Source of the DNA: Streptomyces sp. NBC_00289
GTDB lineage: Bacteria > Actinomycetota > Actinomycetes > Streptomycetales > Streptomycetaceae
Length of the DNA: 64,000 bases
Direction: 5' to 3'
NCBI RefSeq assembly: GCF_041435115.1
Contig: NZ_CP108046.1
Span: 4,836,001 to 4,900,000, forward strand
Below the pieces are notes generated by a model. The model did no database searches. It saw nothing but the letters and a program-made list of their open reading frames with translations, and had not been told where the DNA came from. Below are positions 28,873 to 36,574 of this stretch, piece by piece. Each line of letters opens with the position of its first letter. Position 1 is the stretch's first letter. A program made the translations under genes and the position numbers.

Positions 28873-28886
28873 TGTGACAGATCACA
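28873..28886. promoter_or_regulatory. Inverted repeat TGTGA-N4-TCACA upstream of crp
   Basis: TGTGACAGATCACA has Crp-type half-sites but with 4 rather than 6 bases between them. It lies about 90 bases before the crp start. Autoregulation is possible, but the spacing is not canonical. Confidence 0.4.
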
Positions 28887-28975
28887 CTGTTTGGACCGTC
28901 CGGCAAAATGGGGAACACGGTCCCCTGGTAGCGGGGGAGCAAGATCCCCTGAGCAGGTCGACAAGGAGAGAACTC

Positions 28976-29650
28976 GTGGACGACGTTCTGCGGCGCAACC
29001 CGCTCTTCGCTGCTCTCGACGACGAGCAGGCCGCGGAGCTCCGCGCCTCCATGAGTGAGGTGACCCTCGCCCGCGGAGACTCGCTGTTCCACGAAGGCGA
29101 CCCCGGTGACCGGCTCTATGTCGTCACCGAGGGCAAGGTGAAGCTTCACCGCACGTCCCCCGACGGCCGCGAGAACATGCTGGCCGTGGTCGGTCCGGGC
29201 GAGCTGATCGGCGAGCTGTCGCTCTTCGACCCCGGCCCGCGCACGGCGACCGCCACCGCGCTGACCGAGGTCAAGCTCCTCGCCCTCGGCCACGGCGACC
29301 TCCAGCCCTGGCTGAACGCCCGCCCCGAGGTGGCCACAGCCCTGCTGCGCGCCGTCGCCCGCCGACTGCGCAAGACCAACGACGCCATGTCCGACCTGGT
29401 GTTCTCGGACGTCCCGGGCCGCGTGGCACGCGCGCTCCTCGACCTGTCCCGCCGCTTCGGCGTGCAGTCGGAGGAGGGCATCCACGTCGTCCACGACCTC
29501 ACGCAGGAGGAGCTGGCCCAGCTGGTCGGCGCGTCCCGCGAGACCGTGAACAAGGCGCTGGCCGACTTCGCCCAACGCGGCTGGCTCCGCCTCGAGGCGC
29601 GAGCCGTGATCCTGCTGGACGTGGAGCGGCTGGCGAAGCGGTCCCGCTGA
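28976..29650 (+). CDS. crp: Cyclic AMP receptor protein (Crp)
   Basis: 224 residues from GTG 28,976, AAGGAG upstream, the length of S. coelicolor Crp. N-terminal cyclic-nucleotide-binding beta-roll with GELIGELSLFDPGPRTATATAL (binding pocket, described by position at about residues 70-90), then a winged HTH with TQEELAQLVGASRETVNKAL as recognition helix. In Streptomyces Crp controls germination, development and antibiotic production. Synteny with Rv3676c. A hairpin terminator follows. Confidence 0.9.
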   Translation: MDDVLRRNPLFAALDDEQAAELRASMSEVTLARGDSLFHEGDPGDRLYVVTEGKVKLHRTSPDGRENMLAVVGPGELIGELSLFDPGPRTATATALTEVKLLALGHGDLQPWLNARPEVATALLRAVARRLRKTNDAMSDLVFSDVPGRVARALLDLSRRFGVQSEEGIHVVHDLTQEELAQLVGASRETVNKALADFAQRGWLRLEARAVILLDVERLAKRSR

Positions 29651-29673
29651 CCGCGTCCGGCATGCGTCGCCGT

Positions 29674-29700
29674 ATGGGGTGCCGGCCGCCGGCACCCCAT
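29674..29700 (+). terminator. Terminator after crp
   Basis: Perfect 12-bp stem ATGGGGTGCCGG (29,674-29,685) with CCGGCACCCCAT (29,689-29,700), 3-base loop. Confidence 0.75.
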
Positions 29701-29876
29701 GTGGCCGTACGGCACCGCGGCGCACGCACGGCGTGACACTGCCCAGCGCCCCTCTGACCGTCGGGCGCACCCGGACTGTCCAGCACCGGAACTGCCCGGG
29801 GCCGTACATGCTGCTCCGCCGCCGCCCCGGCCGTAAATGAGCTGCCCCGAGGCCTCCGTCCGGGCACAGTGCGCTC

Positions 29877-30707
29877 ATGACCGAGACGTCGCGGTGCAGA
29901 GGGCTGGACGCGCAGGGGTACATCGAGCGTGAGGGAGCACACGCGCGTGTGCCGCACGCCTTCCGGCCCGTGGTCGCCTCCGCGCGGGAGCGACTCCTCG
30001 ACGTCTTCGGGACACGGCTGCACAGCGCGTACGTCTACGGCTCGATCCCACGGGGCACCGCGCGCGTGGGGCGCAGCGACCTGGACCTGCTGCTCGCTCT
30101 GCGCGCGGAGCCGGCCGACCCGGACCGGGAGGACGCCCGGGCCCTGTGCGAGGCCCTCGACAGGGTGTTCCCGCAGATCGACGGTGTCGGCACTCTGCTG
30201 TTCAGCCAGGCACGATTGCTGAGCGAGGCGGAGACGTACGACCTGGGCTGGTTCGTGGCCTGTCTGTGCACTCCGCTGCTGGGCGAGGACCTCGCCCAGC
30301 AGCTGCCGCGCTATCGGCCCGACTCACTGCTCGCCCGGGAGACCAACGGGGACCTCGCACTGTTCTTGCCCCGCTGGCGCGAGCGGATCGCCGCGGCCGA
30401 GCACGGTGCCGACCCGGAAGAGGCCCGGCGTCGGCTCGTCCGTTTCATGTCACGGCACCTCGTCCGTACCGGGTTCACGCTCGTGATGCCCCGCTGGAAC
30501 GGCTGGACCAGTGACCTGACGGAGATGGCCGCGGCCTTCGGCACCTACTACCCCCTGCGCGCCGCACAGCTGCGGGCGGCCGCCGTCCTCGGGTACCAGC
30601 CCACCGGCGACCGTGCCGTCCTCGCGTCCTACGTCGACGATCTGGGCCCCTGGCTCGCCGAGGAGTACGCACACGTGCACGGCGTCAAGGCACCGCGCCC
30701 CGACTGA
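29877..30707 (+). CDS. Nucleotidyltransferase-fold protein
   Basis: 276 residues. GSIPRGTARVGRSDLDLLLAL is the nucleotidyltransferase motif with the metal-binding Asp-x-Asp (DLD). The rest is helical and resembles aminoglycoside nucleotidyltransferase-like or MNT-type proteins. It stands apart from the crp operon after a terminator, and has no counterpart in the M. tuberculosis order, so it is an insertion in the backbone. Substrate unknown; an antibiotic-modifying role is possible but not shown. ATG 29,877 is used; the upstream region has no strong ribosome site. Confidence 0.7.
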   Translation: MTETSRCRGLDAQGYIEREGAHARVPHAFRPVVASARERLLDVFGTRLHSAYVYGSIPRGTARVGRSDLDLLLALRAEPADPDREDARALCEALDRVFPQIDGVGTLLFSQARLLSEAETYDLGWFVACLCTPLLGEDLAQQLPRYRPDSLLARETNGDLALFLPRWRERIAAAEHGADPEEARRRLVRFMSRHLVRTGFTLVMPRWNGWTSDLTEMAAAFGTYYPLRAAQLRAAAVLGYQPTGDRAVLASYVDDLGPWLAEEYAHVHGVKAPRPD

Positions 30708-30726
30708 CCCCGGGCCGAGCCCCCGG

Positions 30727-31557
30727 TCAGATGAGCCCGTGCTCTTCCAGGTACTCCAGCTGTGCCCGCACCGACAGCTCCGCTGCCGGCCACAGGGAGC
30801 GGTCCACGTCCGCGTACACGTGCGCGACGACCTCGGACGGCGTCCGGTGGCCGTTCTCCACCGCCGTCTCGATCTGCGCGAGCCGGTGGGCGCGGTGGGC
30901 CAGGTAGAACTCGACGGCGCCCTGCGCGTCCTCCAGGACCGGGCCGTGGCCGGGCAGCACCGTGTGGACGCCGTCGTCGACGGTCAGGGAGCGCAGGCGT
31001 CGCAGCGTGTCCAGATAGTCGCCGAGGCGGCCGTCCGGGTGCGCCACGAGCGTCGTACCGCGGCCGAGGACGGTGTCACCGGTCAGGATCGCCCGGTCGG
31101 CCGGGATGTGGAAGGAGAGGGAGTCCGCGGTGTGGCCCGGGGTCGGCACAACCCTCAGTTCCAGGCCGCCGACCCCGACCGCGTCCCCGGCGCCCAGCCC
31201 CTCGTCGCCCAGCCGCAGCGCCGGGTCGAGCGCCCGCACCTTCGTACCGGTCAGTCCGGCGAAACGTACGGCGCCCTCGGCGTGGTCCGGGTGGCCGTGC
31301 GTCAGCAGCGTCAGGGCGACGCGCTTGCCCGCCTTCTCGGCCGTGTCGACGACGTTGGCCAGGTGCCCCTCGTCCAGCGGGCCCGGGTCCACCACGACCG
31401 CCAGCTCGGAGCCGGGCTCGGAGAGGATCCAGGTGTTCGTCCCGTCCAGGGTCATCGGCGAGGCGTTGGGCGCGAGGACGTTGACGGCGCGCGGGGTGGC
31501 GGGCCCCGACAGGACTCCGTCCCGCGGCCGGCCAGGCAGGGCTGCTGCGTCCGTCAT
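30727..31557 (-). CDS. Metallo-beta-lactamase-fold hydrolase
   Basis: 276 residues from ATG 31,557, which overlaps the stop of the upstream Nudix gene (ATGA). Motif LTHGHPDHAEGA provides HxHxDH; a further His (GHTADS) and an Asp (LTGD) and HGP complete the two-metal site of glyoxalase II-like proteins. The substrate is unknown. In M. tuberculosis the equivalent gene (Rv3677c) also sits between crp and a RidA gene. Operon with the Nudix, RidA and DUF4177 genes is likely. Confidence 0.8.
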   Translation of the reverse strand: MTDAAALPGRPRDGVLSGPATPRAVNVLAPNASPMTLDGTNTWILSEPGSELAVVVDPGPLDEGHLANVVDTAEKAGKRVALTLLTHGHPDHAEGAVRFAGLTGTKVRALDPALRLGDEGLGAGDAVGVGGLELRVVPTPGHTADSLSFHIPADRAILTGDTVLGRGTTLVAHPDGRLGDYLDTLRRLRSLTVDDGVHTVLPGHGPVLEDAQGAVEFYLAHRAHRLAQIETAVENGHRTPSEVVAHVYADVDRSLWPAAELSVRAQLEYLEEHGLI

Positions 31558-32423
31558 GCGGGGGCTCCACCGGTCGGGATGTGCTTGGTGAACTCGTCGT
31601 GGCCCGGCCAGGACAGCACGATCTCGCCGTCCTCCAGGCGGGCCCGCGCCAGGACCGGGGTCAGATCCCGCTCGGGGGCCGCGGCGAGCGCCTCGGCGGC
31701 CGTGGCGTACGGGAGCAGGCGGCGCAGGGTCGCGATGGTGGGCGGCAGCATCAGCAGCTCGCCCTTGTCGTACCCGGCTGCCGCGTCCTGCGGCCGGATC
31801 CACACCGTGCGGTCGGCCTCCGTGGAGGCGTTGCGGGTGCGCTGTCCCTCGGGGAGGGCGGCCACGAAGAACCAGGTGTCGTAGCGGCGGGCCTCGAACT
31901 CGGGGGTGATCCATCGGGTCCAGGCGCCGAGCAGGTCCGAGCGCAGGACCAGCCCGCGCCGGTCGAGGAACTCGGCGAAGGAGAGATCGCGGGCGACCAG
32001 CGCCGCGCGGTCAGCCTCCCAGTCCTCGCCAGTGGTGTCGCCGACCACGGATTCGGCGGTCGGACCGGCGAGCAGGACGCCCGCCTCCTCGTACGTCTCC
32101 CGGACGGCCGCGCAGACGATCGCCTGGGCCGCGGTCTCGTCGACGCCGAGCCGGTCCGCCCACCACGCGCGCGCGGGACCCGCCCAGCGGACGTGGTGGT
32201 CGTCGTCGCGCGGGTCGACGCCGCCGCCGGGATACGCGTACGCGCCTCCGGCGAAGGCCATGGAGGCGCGTCTGCGCAGCATGTGGACGGCCGGGCCGCC
32301 GTCGGTGTCCTTGAGGAGCATGACGGTGGCCGCACGCTTCGGGGTGACCGGCGTGAGGGTTCCGTTCGTCAGCGCGCGGATGCGATCGGGCCACTCCTGC
32401 GGATACCACTGACCGTTCGCCAT
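31554..32423 (-). CDS. Nudix hydrolase
   Basis: 289 residues. Preceded by PGGGVDPRDDD the Nudix box reads with AVRETYEEAGVLLAG (REUXEEXGU as RETYEEAGV). N-terminal part ends at PKRAATVMLLKDTDGG (strand to the active site). It overlaps the next gene by 4 bases. Type of nucleotide substrate unknown. Part of the Nudix-MBL pair conserved in Streptomyces; the promoter probably lies upstream of the RidA/DUF4177 genes or in the 67-base gap. Confidence 0.75.
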   Translation of the reverse strand: MANGQWYPQEWPDRIRALTNGTLTPVTPKRAATVMLLKDTDGGPAVHMLRRRASMAFAGGAYAYPGGGVDPRDDDHHVRWAGPARAWWADRLGVDETAAQAIVCAAVRETYEEAGVLLAGPTAESVVGDTTGEDWEADRAALVARDLSFAEFLDRRGLVLRSDLLGAWTRWITPEFEARRYDTWFFVAALPEGQRTRNASTEADRTVWIRPQDAAAGYDKGELLMLPPTIATLRRLLPYATAAEALAAAPERDLTPVLARARLEDGEIVLSWPGHDEFTKHIPTGGAPA

Positions 32424-32490
32424 GGTCGGAGGCTATCCCGTGGCGCGCTGATGTTCGAGAGGCGGCTGTGATCCTCCCCTGGGCAGGCGA

Positions 32491-32958
32491 TCAGACCCCG
32501 GTCAGCTCCACCTGGATCTCGACCTCCACCGGCGCGTCCAGCGGCAGCACGGCCACACCCACGGCGCTCCGGGCGTGCACGCCCTTGTCGCCGAGGACCT
32601 CGCCCAGCAGCTCGCTCGCACCGTTCACCACGCCCGGCTGGCCCGTGAAGTCCGCAGCCGAGGCGACGAAGCCGACGACCTTCACCACGCGCGCGATGCG
32701 GTCCAGGTCGCCGGTCACCGACTTGACGGCGGCCAGGGCGTTCAGCGCGCACCTACGCGCGAGCTCCTTGGCCTCCTCCGCTGTGACCTCCGCGCCCACC
32801 TTGCCGGTGACCGGGAGCTTGCCCTCGACCATCGGCAGCTGGCCGGACGTGTACACGTACACGCCCGACTGGACGGCCGGCTGGTAAGCGGCGAGCGGCG
32901 GCACGACCGTCGGCAGGGTCAGGCCGATTTCGGCCAGCTTCGCCTCGACCGCGCTCAC
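32491..32958 (-). CDS. RidA family enamine/imine deaminase-like protein
   Basis: 155 residues from GTG 32,958 (overlaps the stop of the DUF4177 gene as GTGA). The chorismate-mutase-like RidA fold is shown by YVYTSGQLPMVEGKLP, the conserved CALNALAAVKSV and VGVAVLPLDAPVEVEIQV ending. The catalytic Arg of RidA (R in the RSAVGVA part) is present. RidA clears reactive enamines from PLP enzymes. Synteny with Rv3678c. Confidence 0.85.
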   Translation of the reverse strand: MSAVEAKLAEIGLTLPTVVPPLAAYQPAVQSGVYVYTSGQLPMVEGKLPVTGKVGAEVTAEEAKELARRCALNALAAVKSVTGDLDRIARVVKVVGFVASAADFTGQPGVVNGASELLGEVLGDKGVHARSAVGVAVLPLDAPVEVEIQVELTGV

Positions 32959-33113
32959 GCCTTCTCCCGCTTCAGGTAGGCCACGAGCTGCTCGGGGTTG
33001 TTCGGCCCGGGCACGACCTGGACGAGCTCCCAGCCGTCCTCGCCCCAGGTGTCCAGAATCTGCTTCGTGGCATGGACGAGCAGCGGCACGGTTGCGTATT
33101 CCCACTTGGTCAT
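32955..33113 (-). CDS. Small DUF4177 protein
   Basis: 52 residues from ATG 33,113, MTKWEYATVPLLVHATKQIL at its start and an aromatic, acidic core (DTWGEDGWELVQVVPGP). Matches the DUF4177 pattern. Its M. tuberculosis equivalent (Rv3678A) also lies beside the RidA gene. Short beta-sheet protein of unknown role, translationally coupled to RidA. Confidence 0.75.
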   Translation of the reverse strand: MTKWEYATVPLLVHATKQILDTWGEDGWELVQVVPGPNNPEQLVAYLKREKA

Positions 33114-33219
33114 GCGGCCGACTTTAGCCGCTGCCCAGGGCCGCCAGGACGGCCGACCACAGCCACGTTGTCCACAGCCTCCCGCGTAGCACGGACGCGG
33201 ACTGGTTAGGCTCGAAGAC

Positions 33220-34197
33220 GTGAGCAGGCTCCAGGTCGTCAGCGGCAAGGGCGGGACCGGAAAGACGACGGTCGCCGCCGCCCTCGCGCTGGCCCTGGCC
33301 ACCGAGGGGAAGCGGACGCTTCTCGTCGAGGTCGAGGGTCGGCAGGGCATCGCGCAGCTCTTCGAAGCGGAGGCGCTGCCTTATGAGGAGCGGAAGATCG
33401 CCGTCGCTCCCGGGGGCGGGGAGGTGTACGCCCTCGCCATAGACGCCGAACTGGCCCTTCTGGACTACCTCCAGATGTTCTACAAGCTGGGAAGCGCCGG
33501 ACGGGCCCTGAAGAAACTCGGCGCGATCGACTTCGCCACCACCGTCGCGCCCGGGATCAGAGACGTACTCCTCACGGGCAAGGCGTGCGAGGCGGTCCGC
33601 AGAAAAGACAAGGCAGGACGTTTCACCTACGACTACGTCATCATGGACGCGCCGCCCACCGGGCGCATCACCCGCTTCCTCAACGTCAACGACGAGGTCG
33701 CCGGGCTCGCGAAGATCGGGCCGATACACAATCAGGCGCAGGCCGTGATGCGCGTGCTGAAGTCGCCGCAGACGGCCGTCCACCTGGTGACACTCCTCGA
33801 GGAGATGCCCGTCCAGGAGACCGTGGACGGGATCGCCGAGCTGCGCTCCGCGCGGCTGCCGGTCGGGCGGGTCATCGTGAACATGGTGCGGCCACAGGTG
33901 TTGGACGCCACCGATCTGGAACTCGTACGGAGTGTGCCGCGCACCGCCGTCGCCAAGTCGCTGTCCGCCGCCGGGCTGGGCGGGGCGCGGCGGGGCGGGC
34001 ACGCCGAGAAACTGGTGGCCCCGCTCCTCCGGCAGGCCGAGGAGTACGCCGAGCGGTACGAGCTCGAACACGAGCAGCGGGCCGTCCTCGGCGAACTGGG
34101 CCTGCCGCTCAACGAACTGCCGCTGCTCACCGAGGGCATGGACCTGGCCGGCCTGTACGAACTGGCCGGCGAGCTGCGGAACCAGGGCCTGGCATGA
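33220..34197 (+). CDS. ArsA/Get3-like ATPase 1
   Basis: 325 residues from GTG 33,220. Deviant Walker A GKGGTGKTT at residues 9-17, VDVEGR-like switch (EVEGRQGIAQLFEAE), and VIMDAPPTGR as Walker B/A-loop. TAGGCT ends 7 bases before the GTG, so a leaderless message is likely. The two ATPases form a conserved actinobacterial pair (M. tuberculosis Rv3679 and Rv3680, BagA/BagB) next to a whiB gene and a PBP. Get3-like proteins move membrane proteins or metal-linked cargo; here the cargo is unknown. Confidence 0.85.
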   Translation: MSRLQVVSGKGGTGKTTVAAALALALATEGKRTLLVEVEGRQGIAQLFEAEALPYEERKIAVAPGGGEVYALAIDAELALLDYLQMFYKLGSAGRALKKLGAIDFATTVAPGIRDVLLTGKACEAVRRKDKAGRFTYDYVIMDAPPTGRITRFLNVNDEVAGLAKIGPIHNQAQAVMRVLKSPQTAVHLVTLLEEMPVQETVDGIAELRSARLPVGRVIVNMVRPQVLDATDLELVRSVPRTAVAKSLSAAGLGGARRGGHAEKLVAPLLRQAEEYAERYELEHEQRAVLGELGLPLNELPLLTEGMDLAGLYELAGELRNQGLA

Positions 34198-34423
34198 GCT
34201 CGTTCACCTGTCGGAGGCAGGAACCGGCCCGCGCCGGAACAGCGGCCGCGGGCCGGGCCGCGTGTCCCGGACCACGGCCCGCGACGCGGACCGGACCCGG
34301 CACGCGCGTCGCGGGCGGGAACCGTCGCGCACGGCACCTCCGGTCGACGCCAGGGCGCCGCAAGTCGACGCCGCCCGTCATGAACCGCAGCACGAGTCGG
34401 AAGCATCGGAAGCAGGGGATGTC
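34198..34423 (+). other. Spacer between the ATPase genes, Arg-rich open frame
   Basis: 226 bases. An open frame from ATG 34,194 runs through to 34,427 with an Arg/Ala/Pro-rich sequence (77 residues) that looks like non-coding GC-rich DNA. No ribosome site or homology; not called as a gene. Confidence 0.4.
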
Positions 34424-35806
34424 ATGAGCCGTCCGGAACCGGCCCGCGCGCACGACCCCGCGGCCCGCCGCCTCTCCCCCGCGCGCGTGCTCGACCTCGA
34501 TCCGCTGATCGACGACCCGAAGACCCGCATCGTCGTGTGCTGCGGCTCGGGCGGGGTCGGCAAGACCACCACCGCGGCGGCGCTGGGGCTGCGCGCCGCC
34601 GAGCGGGGCCGCAAGGTGGTGGTCCTCACCATCGACCCGGCCCGTCGGCTCGCCCAGTCGATGGGCATCGACTCGCTGGACAACGTGCCCCGCCGGGTGA
34701 AGGGCCTCGACGACTCCGCGACCGGCGAACTGCACGCCATGATGCTCGACATGAAGCGGACCTTCGACGAGATCGTCGAGGCGCACGCCGACCCTGAGCG
34801 GGCCGCCACGATCCTGAACAACCCCTTCTACCAGTCGCTCTCCGCGGGGTTCGCCGGCACGCAGGAGTACATGGCGATGGAGAAGCTGGGGCAGTTGCGC
34901 GCCCGGGACGAGTGGGACCTGATCGTCGTGGACACGCCGCCGTCCCGCTCGGCGCTGGACTTCCTGGACGCCCCGAAGCGGCTCGGATCCTTCCTGGACG
35001 GGCGGCTGATCCGGCTGCTGACGGCCCCGGCGAAGCTGGGGGGGCGAGCCGGGATGAAGTTCCTGAACGTCGGGATGTCGATGATGACCGGCACCCTCGG
35101 CAAACTGCTCGGCGGGCAGCTCCTCAAGGACGTCCAGACGTTCGTGGCCGCGATGGACACCACCTTCGGCGGGTTCCGCACACGCGCGGACGCCACGTAC
35201 AAGCTGCTTCAGGCGCCGGGGACGGCGTTTCTGGTCGTCGCGGCGCCTGAGCGGGACGCGCTGCGCGAGGCGGCGTACTTCGTGCAGCGGCTGGCCGCCG
35301 AGGACATGCCGTTCGCCGGTCTGGTACTCAACCGGGTGCACGGCAGCGAGGCCGCCCAACTGTCGGCCGAGCGGGCGCTGGCCGCCGCGGAGACCCTTGA
35401 CCTCGTCGAACCCGCCGCTGCGGAAAATCTTGAAGAGCCCGGCATTGTGGATCAGGACGGCGGGAAAGCTGGACTTCGTAACTCTCCCGACACGTACGGC
35501 AGTTCAGAACCGCCCGCACCCGATCGGGCACCCGAGCCGTCGCCCGGTCCAACGCCCGATCCAGCACCCGATCCAGGCTCCCCCGCCCAGCTCACCGCAG
35601 GCCTGCTGAGGCTGCATGCCGAGCGCATGCGGCTGCTCTCCCGCGAGCAGCGCACACGTGACCGCTTCAGCGCGCTCCACCCCGAGGTGGCCGTGGCCGA
35701 AGTGGCCGCGCTGCCCGGCGATGTGCACGACCTCGCGGGACTGCGGGACATCGGCGACCGGCTCGCGGCCGGGCGGCCGGAGCTGCCCGAGCCCGCCGGA
35801 AGCTGA
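34424..35806 (+). CDS. ArsA/Get3-like ATPase 2
   Basis: 460 residues from ATG 34,424. Walker A CGSGGVGKTTTAA near residue 43, TIDPARRLAQSMGI as switch I (Asp), VVDTPPSRSALDFLD as Walker B. Between about residues 330 and 385 a Pro/Asp/Ala-rich insertion with PDP-type repeats (APDRAPEPSPGPTPDPAPDP) interrupts the family fold, followed by a helical C terminus. The pair with ATPase 1 probably forms a heterodimer. It ends just before wblA, which is convergent. Confidence 0.85.
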   Translation: MSRPEPARAHDPAARRLSPARVLDLDPLIDDPKTRIVVCCGSGGVGKTTTAAALGLRAAERGRKVVVLTIDPARRLAQSMGIDSLDNVPRRVKGLDDSATGELHAMMLDMKRTFDEIVEAHADPERAATILNNPFYQSLSAGFAGTQEYMAMEKLGQLRARDEWDLIVVDTPPSRSALDFLDAPKRLGSFLDGRLIRLLTAPAKLGGRAGMKFLNVGMSMMTGTLGKLLGGQLLKDVQTFVAAMDTTFGGFRTRADATYKLLQAPGTAFLVVAAPERDALREAAYFVQRLAAEDMPFAGLVLNRVHGSEAAQLSAERALAAAETLDLVEPAAAENLEEPGIVDQDGGKAGLRNSPDTYGSSEPPAPDRAPEPSPGPTPDPAPDPGSPAQLTAGLLRLHAERMRLLSREQRTRDRFSALHPEVAVAEVAALPGDVHDLAGLRDIGDRLAAGRPELPEPAGS

Positions 35807-35827
35807 ACCGAGGGGGCGCCCGCCCCC

Positions 35828-36166
35828 TCAGCTGACCGCCGCGTAGTTCTCGTACACCTCGTCGTCGTCGAGGGGCAGGATGCCGGCCCCCCGCTCGTAT
35901 TCCGTTCGCGCGGTCTCAAGGAGTCGGCGCCACGAAGTCACAGTGGGCCGCCTGCGCAGCAGTGCGCGGCGCTCCCGCTCCGTCATGCCTCCCCACACGC
36001 CGAACTCGACGCGGTTGTCGAGCGCATCAGCCAGGCATTCGGTGCGTACCGGACATCCGGTGCACACTGCCTTGGCCCTGTTCTGCGCTGCTCCTTGCAC
36101 GAACAGTTCATCTGGATCGGTAGTGCGGCAGGCCGCCTGCGCACTCCAGTCGGTTACCCAGCCCAT
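35828..36166 (-). CDS. wblA: WhiB-like iron-sulfur regulator WblA
   Basis: 112 residues from ATG 36,166 (GGGAGAGGA upstream; a second ATG at 36,223 adds 19 residues). Cys13, Cys35, Cys38 and Cys44 are the four ligands of the 4Fe-4S cluster, with the GVWGG turn after them and a basic C-terminal tail (ERERRALLRRR). WblA is a global regulator that represses antibiotic production and is needed for sporulation in Streptomyces; its mycobacterial relative WhiB4 lies in the same place. It converges with the ATPase 2 gene. Confidence 0.9.
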   Translation of the reverse strand: MGWVTDWSAQAACRTTDPDELFVQGAAQNRAKAVCTGCPVRTECLADALDNRVEFGVWGGMTERERRALLRRRPTVTSWRRLLETARTEYERGAGILPLDDDEVYENYAAVS

Positions 36167-36223
36167 ACCGGCGCCGTCCTCTCCCGAATCGAGGCTCCCC
36201 CACGGCGGCAGCGGCATATTCAC

Positions 36224-36574
36224 CGCCGCCAGTTGAGGACGTTACGGAAGGCGGGCACAGCGCAACACCCCCTTCGGGCCCAATCTTGAATGGCCCGAAC
36301 GGACTATGGGTAAGCGGCAGATCACCCGGGGGAGTGAGCTGGCGACATACGTGACCTTCCCGACAAACCGGGATAGTTATGTTGAGTCACAACGGGCGCC
36401 AGGTGACACACGAGGCGGATTCGGACACGCCACCCCCAAAAAAGTTGGGGAACTTCCGGAACGATTCGGGGTCGCCGGACGTATTGATACGTGGACCTAC
36501 TGCTGTGACAGTTGAGAGCAGCTTAGGCCAAGGCATATACGCGTGTCCGGCGAATGAGAACGTAGGCTGCCCCC
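36224..36574. other. Intergenic region between wblA and the PBP gene
   Basis: 351 bases with divergent promoters. It contains the inverted repeat listed separately and a locally AT-rich stretch (about 36,480-36,560). TAGGCT at 36,563-36,568 ends 6 bases before the PBP start. Confidence 0.6.
36273..36299. promoter_or_regulatory. Inverted repeat upstream of wblA
   Basis: TTCGGGCC (36,273-36,280) and GGCCCGAA (36,292-36,299) with 11 bases between. It lies about 107-133 bases from the chosen wblA start, a position suited to a dimeric regulator. Its binder is unknown. Confidence 0.45.

Noticed and set aside
34194..34427. Open frame of 77 residues bridging the two ATPase genes
   Set aside because: Arg/Pro-rich sequence typical of out-of-frame GC-rich DNA; ribosome site absent.
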